Shown: positions 5,957 to 10,814 of the stretch, in pieces
Layout: each line of letters starts with the position of its first letter
Position numbering within the stretch: the first letter of the stretch is position 1
The notes under the pieces: generated by a model
The model's input: only the letters and a program-made list of their open reading frames with translations
The model's database searches: none
What the model was told of the DNA's origin: nothing
Assembly: GCA_021793595.1 (NCBI GenBank)
Contig: JAJYSL010000137.1
Span: 1 to 10,814, forward strand
DNA from: Acidobacteriota bacterium
GTDB taxonomy: Bacteria; Acidobacteriota; Terriglobia; Terriglobales; Acidobacteriaceae
Length of the DNA stretch: 10,814 bases
Direction: 5' to 3'
Translations under genes and position numbers: made by a program

Positions 5957-6577
5957 CTACTCGTGAACGAACCGGCTAAACTGAAAACGCTGCACCTTCC
6001 CTGCGGGTGTTACATGCTCCGCCATACGAGCGGCCGTGAGGCGAAAGGCCTGGCCCAGTTCCGCAGCCAAGCTTTCCGGGGAGTAGTGTCGGACCTCAAG
6101 TCCGCTGCACCGCTCGGGCCCGTCGAGCGCAAAGGTACCAATGACCACAACACCGCCGGAAGTCACAGCTTTTTCGAGAACTGAACGATAGGCCCGGCGA
6201 TACTCTTCGGCAATCAAAAAATGGAAAACAGCGCGATCGTGCCAGGCGCGGTACCTTCTGTCGGGGTCCCATCGGGTGATGTCGGCAGTGATCCAGCGTA
6301 CCTGGGAAGCACGACCGGCTAAGCGATGTTTGGACTTTTCGAGCGCCGACTCGGAGATGTCGAGCACGGTCGGCGAAGTGAAGCCTCGATCCAACAATGC
6401 ATCCACCAGCCGGGAGGTCCCGCCGCCAACATCCAGCACAGGCGCGTCGAAATCCAATTGCGGGCTCAGCAAAAGCTCCAGAGAAATCCCCGGAAAATCC
6501 TCGAACCAGCTCAATTCGTGCTCTTGGCGCGTCGAGTAAATCCGCTGCCAATGCTCTTTCAACAACGCCATATCCAT
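5957..6577 (-). CDS. Class I SAM-dependent methyltransferase
   Basis: A 206-residue methyltransferase with the Rossmann-type core. Motif I is VLDVGGGTSRLVDALL (47-62), the acidic strand-2 end is VLDIS (71-75, D73 expected to contact the ribose), and motif III is ITADITRW (96-103). WHDRAVFHFL (112-121) matches the 'post-motif' strand of TehB/TPMT-like enzymes. The opening HWQRIYSTRQEHELSWFE and the closing HVTPAGKVQRFQFSRF are typical of a widespread bacterial group whose substrates are mostly unknown. It is cytosolic. I use the ATG at 6577; GGGAG (6587-6591), inside the last codons and stop region of guaA, lies 9 bases upstream, while the second ATG at 6571 would be 15 bases away. It follows guaA by 6 bases, so the two are almost surely cotranscribed and translationally linked. 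The substrate is not inferable; a guanine-nucleotide link to guaA is unproven. Confidence 0.9.
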   Translation of the reverse strand: MDMALLKEHWQRIYSTRQEHELSWFEDFPGISLELLLSPQLDFDAPVLDVGGGTSRLVDALLDRGFTSPTVLDISESALEKSKHRLAGRASQVRWITADITRWDPDRRYRAWHDRAVFHFLIAEEYRRAYRSVLEKAVTSGGVVVIGTFALDGPERCSGLEVRHYSPESLAAELGQAFRLTAARMAEHVTPAGKVQRFQFSRFVHE

Positions 6578-6583
6578 GTCGCA

Positions 6584-8149
6584 CTACTCCCACTCAATGG
6601 TGCCGGGCGGCTTGGAGGTGATGTCGTACACCACGCGATTGATACCTTTCACTTCGTTGACGATGCGGCTGGAAATTCGCTTGAGAACGTCATAGGGAAG
6701 CGGTACCCAGTCCGCTGTCATACCGTCCTCCGAGTTCACGGCGCGGATGGCGCAGGTGTAGGCATAGGTGCGCTGATCACCCATGACGCCAACGCTTCTA
6801 ACGGGCAGCAGAACGGCGAAGGATTGCCATATCTGCCGATACAGCCCTGCCGTCTTGATCTCGTGCACAACAATGTCGTCGGCCTCCTGCAAAATCGCAA
6901 CGCGCTCGGGAGTCACTTCGCCCACGATGCGCACCGCAAGGCCAGGCCCGGGAAAGGGCTGGCGCTGCAGGATATCTTCCGGCATGCCGAGATCGCGACC
7001 GATGCGACGGACTTCGTCTTTGAATAAGTCGCGCAAGGGTTCGATCAGTTTCAGCTTCATGGTCTCCGGCAGACCGCCGACGTTGTGATGGCTTTTGATG
7101 GTCTGCGACGGCCCCTTTACGGACGACGACTCGATCACATCCGGATACAAGGTTCCCTGCACCAACCAATCCACTGAGCCGGTCTGCTGGGCGATGCGAT
7201 GGGCCTCGCGATCGAAGACCGCGATGAATTCACTGCCGATGATTTTGCGTTTTGTCTCGGGATCGGTCACTCCGGCAAGCAGCGACAAAAATTGCTGGCT
7301 GGCATCGACCGCAACCAGATTCAACCCCAGCTTGTCATGCAGATTTTCCTGGACTTTGCGGAACTCATCTTTGCGCAACACTCCGTTGTCAACGAAGACA
7401 CAGGTGAGGCGATCGCCAATAGCGCGGTCGACCAGCACTGCAGCCACTGAGGAATCGACCCCGCCTGACAAACCGCAGATGGCGTGGCCATCCCCAACCT
7501 GCGCTCGAATGCGTTCCACCGTGGTCTGGATGAAATGCTCCGGCGTCCAGTCGGGCGCAACCTTGCAGATTCGAAACAGAAAATTCCGCAGCAACTCGGT
7601 TCCTTGGCGCGTGTGGTGGACTTCCGGATGAAACTGCACCGCCCAGATGCGGCGCGCCTCGTCGGCAATGCCGGCGACGGCGTTCGAGGTTTTGGCGGTG
7701 ACAGAAAACCCGGCAGGCAGCTCCAGAGCCTCATCGCCGTGCGACATCCAGACAGGAAGATGAGGTGGCAAACCTTCAAACAACGTGGTCGAGCAAACGA
7801 TCTCGACGTCGGCATGACCATACTCCCGCCGCTCGGCCGAGCGCACCTTGCCGCCTAAAGAATGGGTAATGAACTGCAGCCCATAACAAATGCCCAGCAC
7901 CGGCACTCTCATGGCGAGCACGCGCGCATCCGCTGGCGGAGCGTCGGCGTCATACACCGAGCTGGGGCCGCCGGAGAGTATAACGCCGGCAGGATTCAGT
8001 TGCTGAATTGATTCAAATGACGCGGTACAGGGCAGCACAACAGAGAACACATTCTGCTCGCGAATACGCCGCGCAATCAACTGCGTGTACTGGGAGCCAA
8101 AATCAAGAATGACGATGGTGGAGGGATCGACCGCGAGCTTGGTTTCCAT
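6584..8149 (-). CDS. guaA: GMP synthase (glutamine-hydrolysing)
   Basis: A 521-residue full-length GMP synthase, near the usual 510-525. It amidates XMP to GMP with glutamine and ATP in the last step of guanine nucleotide synthesis. The class I glutamine amidotransferase domain (about 12-196) has GICYGLQ with nucleophile Cys88 and the FHPEV pair His174/Glu176. The ATP-pyrophosphatase domain has the PP-loop SGGVDSS (228-234). The dimerisation/XMP domain carries [23 protein letters not shown] and the invariant C-terminal [12 protein letters not shown]. All key residues are present. The start at 8149 agrees with the family ([12 protein letters not shown] begins at residue 10), but I see no Shine-Dalgarno in the 27-base gap to the upstream gene. 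Translation may rely on coupling to that gene. The methyltransferase follows after 6 bases. Confidence 0.98.
   Translation of the reverse strand: METKLAVDPSTIVILDFGSQYTQLIARRIREQNVFSVVLPCTASFESIQQLNPAGVILSGGPSSVYDADAPPADARVLAMRVPVLGICYGLQFITHSLGGKVRSAERREYGHADVEIVCSTTLFEGLPPHLPVWMSHGDEALELPAGFSVTAKTSNAVAGIADEARRIWAVQFHPEVHHTRQGTELLRNFLFRICKVAPDWTPEHFIQTTVERIRAQVGDGHAICGLSGGVDSSVAAVLVDRAIGDRLTCVFVDNGVLRKDEFRKVQENLHDKLGLNLVAVDASQQFLSLLAGVTDPETKRKIIGSEFIAVFDREAHRIAQQTGSVDWLVQGTLYPDVIESSSVKGPSQTIKSHHNVGGLPETMKLKLIEPLRDLFKDEVRRIGRDLGMPEDILQRQPFPGPGLAVRIVGEVTPERVAILQEADDIVVHEIKTAGLYRQIWQSFAVLLPVRSVGVMGDQRTYAYTCAIRAVNSEDGMTADWVPLPYDVLKRISSRIVNEVKGINRVVYDITSKPPGTIEWE
6587..6591 (-). promoter_or_regulatory. 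Ribosome site of the methyltransferase inside the end of guaA
   Basis: GGGAG on the minus strand falls in the last sense codons of guaA (TGG GAG, then TAG), 9 bases before the ATG at 6577. It decides between the two ATGs at 6577 and 6571 in favour of the first and means the two genes share sequence signals. Confidence 0.6.
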
Positions 8150-8176
8150 GGGTTATTGCACAGTGTATCGCAGGGC

Positions 8177-9181
8177 TTAGGTAACCGTGACCGTGGCCGC
8201 GCCCGTGGTGGCAGTATCGACTTGCCTGGACTGTCGATTCGCCGCGCGCCAAAGTTCCACGAAGCCGATGACGCGGGTGACCTGGAAGAAATCTGACCCC
8301 ACCAGATATCCGACGCTGACCAGCGCCCACCAAACATACAATGAAGTGCCGTTGATTTCCTCTTTGAAAGGTACCGGCGTGGCGCAGAACACCATGGAGA
8401 GCACCATCAGCGCAGCCTTTACCACGCCTAGAATCAAATTGATCTCAATCAGCTTGGAACGCAGTCCGCGCAAGGAGCCTTGACCGAAGCGCAACGAGTT
8501 GCGTAGGCTGGCCAGCATCCCGGTGTTCTCCAGCAAAGCAAGCAGAGGCGCAATACTGAACACCCAGCTGACCAGGGCCCAGAAGAAAAAAATGGTAAAC
8601 GATAGAGCTATGGCTTTGACGAAGTAGAGAACCAAATTGGGCGACGGTCCGCTCAGCGATGTCCATGCCGCCCAGTGCAGACAAACAAACCAGAAGGCAA
8701 AGCTGGTGCCCAGCATCACGATGCGAAGCAGTTGCAGACCCACCATCATCCAGGGGGCGAAGCGCAACGTGCGGTCATATCTGCGCAACATCAGGGAGCG
8801 GCCAAATCCGGAAGCCAGCGCCCATCCAATCGCCAGCACGGGGAGCAGCCAACGAGCAACTTCGCGAACCGGAGGCAACAGGATATCGACGACGGAGGAA
8901 AGGATCTGGGCTGCGGTAACGCTGTCGATCAGGGAAAAATGACTGATGCCAGTTCCAGCGAGAGAAACAGAGGAAAGGATGCGATAGGCTTCCCAGGCAA
9001 TCAACGCCAGGGCGGGAATACCGAATCCCCATCGCCACAGCAATTCCAGGGCGAGCAGCGAGGGGGTCTTCCAACATTCCGCAATGGTGACCAGGAACGA
9101 TTGCGTACCGCGGATGGCCGCCGCACGTTCAGCGTGCAGGGCACTGGGTTGCAATTCGGATTGTGCGGATTCTATCTGCAT
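8177..9181 (-). CDS. Polytopic membrane protein of unknown function
   Basis: A 334-residue integral membrane protein with about six hydrophobic spans: near 46-66, 109-127, 144-172, 187-216, 247-268 and 280-300. Small loops carry positive charge (GRSLMLRRYDRTLR at 127-140; RNSLRFGQGSLRGLRSK at 227-243), which suggests cytoplasmic sides. The N-terminal 25 residues and the threonine-rich C-terminal tail (320-334) look unstructured. No catalytic motif or transporter signature is visible. Similar-looking proteins with a RNSLRFG-type loop occur as unnamed membrane proteins in Acidobacteriota, but I cannot name a family. The ATG at 9181 has an SD-like GTGGATGG directly before it; a better AAGGGA lies about 20 bases up, too far to be ideal. 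It sits between leuS (64-base gap) and guaA (27-base gap), all leftward. Confidence 0.8.
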   Translation of the reverse strand: MQIESAQSELQPSALHAERAAAIRGTQSFLVTIAECWKTPSLLALELLWRWGFGIPALALIAWEAYRILSSVSLAGTGISHFSLIDSVTAAQILSSVVDILLPPVREVARWLLPVLAIGWALASGFGRSLMLRRYDRTLRFAPWMMVGLQLLRIVMLGTSFAFWFVCLHWAAWTSLSGPSPNLVLYFVKAIALSFTIFFFWALVSWVFSIAPLLALLENTGMLASLRNSLRFGQGSLRGLRSKLIEINLILGVVKAALMVLSMVFCATPVPFKEEINGTSLYVWWALVSVGYLVGSDFFQVTRVIGFVELWRAANRQSRQVDTATTGAATVTVT

Positions 9182-9245
9182 CCATCCACTTTCGCGTTCC
9201 CTTGATTTGTCCGGAGAAAGTCACGATAAATTTTTGTGCGACGCT

Positions 9246-10814
9246 CTAGCGCACGACGAGATTCACCAGCTTTCCCGGCAGCAGAACCACTTTTACAATC
9301 TCTTTGCCGACCAGCGCATTTTGAATTTTCGGATCCTGCAATGCGGCTGCTCGCAGCGTTTCTCCATCGCTGCCGGCAGCCACGGAAACCACCGTTCGCA
9401 ACTTTCCATTGATCTGCACCGGCACCTGCAGGATGTTTTCCGCGGCCAATTCCTCATCGTATGCAGGCCAGGGAGCGCGCAAGAGCGGCGTGTCTTCCTG
9501 CATCTGCGACCACAACTCCGCCGCCAGATAGGGGGCAAAGGCCTGCAGCATCAGCACCAGATTGCGGGTGATGGTATACAGTACCGAATCTGCAACCCCG
9601 CCGGAACTCAACGCGCTTTCTTCCGCTGTCAGATCGTTCACCAGTTCCATAATGGCGGCGATGCAAGTATTGAAGTGCCAGCGGCCGTCAAACTCCTGAG
9701 TCAGGCGGCGAAGCGTCTGATGCAGCTTGCGCATCAGTCGCCGCTCCAGTGGATTATAGGTAGCGGGCAACGGCTGCGAGCAGCCAGCGACAACGCGTGG
9801 CATGGCCTGCACGGCAAAACGATAGACGCGAGCCAGAAAACGGCTGATGCCAGCGACGCCGTCTTCCTGCCAGTCTAGATCGCGATCCGGCGGCGCGGCA
9901 AACAAGGCGTACATGCGCGTCGCATCGGAGCCGTAGCTGGCGATCATGTCATCCGGAGAAACTACATTTCCCTTGGACTTCGACATCTTCGCGCCATTTT
10001 TAATGACCATGCCCTGGGTGAAGAGCCGTTCCACAGGCTCATCGTTTTTTACCAGACCCAGATCGCGCATCATCTTGGTCCAGAAGCGCGAATAGATCAG
10101 GTGCAAAATGGCGTGTTCCACGCCACCAATGTATTGATCGATGGGAAACCAATAGGCAACTGTATCTGTGTCAAATGGCGCACTTGCATTTTTGGGATCG
10201 ACATAGCGGTAGAAATACCATGACGAATCCACGAAGGTGTCCATGGTATCGGTTTCTCGCCGCGCAATTCCGCCGCACCTGGGGCAAAGCGCTCGAGCAA
10301 ACTCCGGCACTCGCGACAGTGGCGAGCCGCCCTCCTGAGTGATCTCAATCCTATCCGGCAACAAAACAGGCAGCTGGTCCTCCGGCACCGGCACCAGGCC
10401 ATCTTTTTCGCAATAGAAAATTGGGATGGGTGTGCCCCAGTAACGCTGGCGACTGACCCCCCAGTCCTTGAGACGAAACGTGGTCGAAGGCTCGCCGAAT
10501 CCGTGCTCCTTGGCATAGGCCGCCATCGTCTGCTGCGCTTCCTGGCATCCCTGGCCACTGAATTTCCCGGAGTTGATCAGCAGGCTGTCTTCGCCGGTAA
10601 AGGGCAACATGCGTTCCACCTTGCCGCCTTCGCCCTCATTTTCCTGGCGCGGCAGCACCACGATTTTCAGCTCCAGCCCATATTTTTGGGCGAACTCATA
10701 ATCGCGCTCATCGTGCGCAGGCACGGACATCACTGCACCCGTCCCATAGTCCGGCAACACGTAGTTGGCAACCCAGATGGGAATAGTTTCCTGTGTAAAC
10801 GGATGGATGGCGAC
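9246..10814 (-). CDS. leuS: Leucyl-tRNA synthetase, C-terminal 522 residues (runs off right edge)
   Basis: This class I synthetase charges tRNA-Leu with leucine. The visible part begins inside the CP1 editing domain (HPFTQETIPIWVANY, then GTGAV and VPAHDERDYEFA, which holds the conserved Asp that checks the amino group). It continues through GVSRQRYWGTPIPI, a CPRC zinc-like pair with its partner cysteines not evident, DTFVDSSWYF and the signature KMSKSKGNVV (visible residues 276-285). Then come the tRNA-binding anticodon domain and the C-terminal tail. Roughly the first 300-340 residues, including the HIGH motif, lie beyond the window. The reading frame is open to the edge. The stop is TAG at 9246-9248. 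It is the first gene of the leftward cluster seen here; its promoter lies outside the window. Assignment is firm. Confidence 0.98.
   Translation of the reverse strand, partial: VAIHPFTQETIPIWVANYVLPDYGTGAVMSVPAHDERDYEFAQKYGLELKIVVLPRQENEGEGGKVERMLPFTGEDSLLINSGKFSGQGCQEAQQTMAAYAKEHGFGEPSTTFRLKDWGVSRQRYWGTPIPIFYCEKDGLVPVPEDQLPVLLPDRIEITQEGGSPLSRVPEFARALCPRCGGIARRETDTMDTFVDSSWYFYRYVDPKNASAPFDTDTVAYWFPIDQYIGGVEHAILHLIYSRFWTKMMRDLGLVKNDEPVERLFTQGMVIKNGAKMSKSKGNVVSPDDMIASYGSDATRMYALFAAPPDRDLDWQEDGVAGISRFLARVYRFAVQAMPRVVAGCSQPLPATYNPLERRLMRKLHQTLRRLTQEFDGRWHFNTCIAAIMELVNDLTAEESALSSGGVADSVLYTITRNLVLMLQAFAPYLAAELWSQMQEDTPLLRAPWPAYDEELAAENILQVPVQINGKLRTVVSVAAGSDGETLRAAALQDPKIQNALVGKEIVKVVLLPGKLVNLVVR

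Noticed and set aside
8675..9205. Rightward open frame of 176 residues
   Set aside because: It is antisense to the membrane-protein gene; its Gln/Asn/Arg-rich translation is a reflection of that gene.
9084..9878. Rightward 264-residue open frame
   Set aside because: It is antisense to leuS; the leuS frame has the expected synthetase motifs.
1..10814. CRISPR, transposase, tRNA, prophage or antiphage modules
   Set aside because: No spaced direct repeats, IS ends, cloverleaf or relevant protein motifs were visible.

Overview
This window looks like ordinary chromosomal DNA from a moderately GC-rich bacterium. The style of the unassigned genes (a TPR lipoprotein-like exported protein, a zinc-ribbon/PspC protein, a signal-peptide protein with repeated beta domains) suggests Acidobacteriota, class Terriglobia. 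That placement is inference from resemblance, not from a marker gene. I see no tRNA, rRNA, insertion sequence, prophage or CRISPR array. No stretch longer than about 150 bases lacks a gene. I did not find a clear new multi-gene system. The least explained parts are the inverted repeats in several short intergenic gaps, a 179-residue orphan, and a 459-residue exported protein with an internal duplication.

Layout. From 1 to 3681 everything reads leftwards. Four genes lie there: a TPR-type exported protein (2350-3681), a zinc-ribbon/PspC membrane protein (1846-2202), an alpha/beta hydrolase (823-1722), and the first 275 residues of diaminopimelate decarboxylase lysA, which runs off the left edge (1-826). 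The hydrolase stop codon overlaps the TTG start of lysA. The 123-base gap upstream of the hydrolase holds a long imperfect stem-loop. From 3794 to 5838 two genes read rightwards: the 179-residue orphan and the 459-residue duplicated-domain protein. Each is preceded by a gap rich in small palindromes.

From 5957 to the right edge everything reads leftwards again, in transcription order leuS (partial, 9246-10814), a six-helix membrane protein (8177-9181), guaA (6584-8149) and a SAM methyltransferase (5957-6577). Gaps are 64, 27 and 6 bases, so guaA and the methyltransferase are very probably cotranscribed and the whole run may be one unit.

How the genes fit together. The recognisable genes are housekeeping: lysine/diaminopimelate synthesis (lysA), GMP synthesis (guaA) and leucyl-tRNA charging (leuS). 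The central part, about 1.8-5.8 kb, is envelope-related (PspC-type membrane protein, two exported proteins). It has the two divergent transcription units whose shared promoter region lies at 3682-3793.
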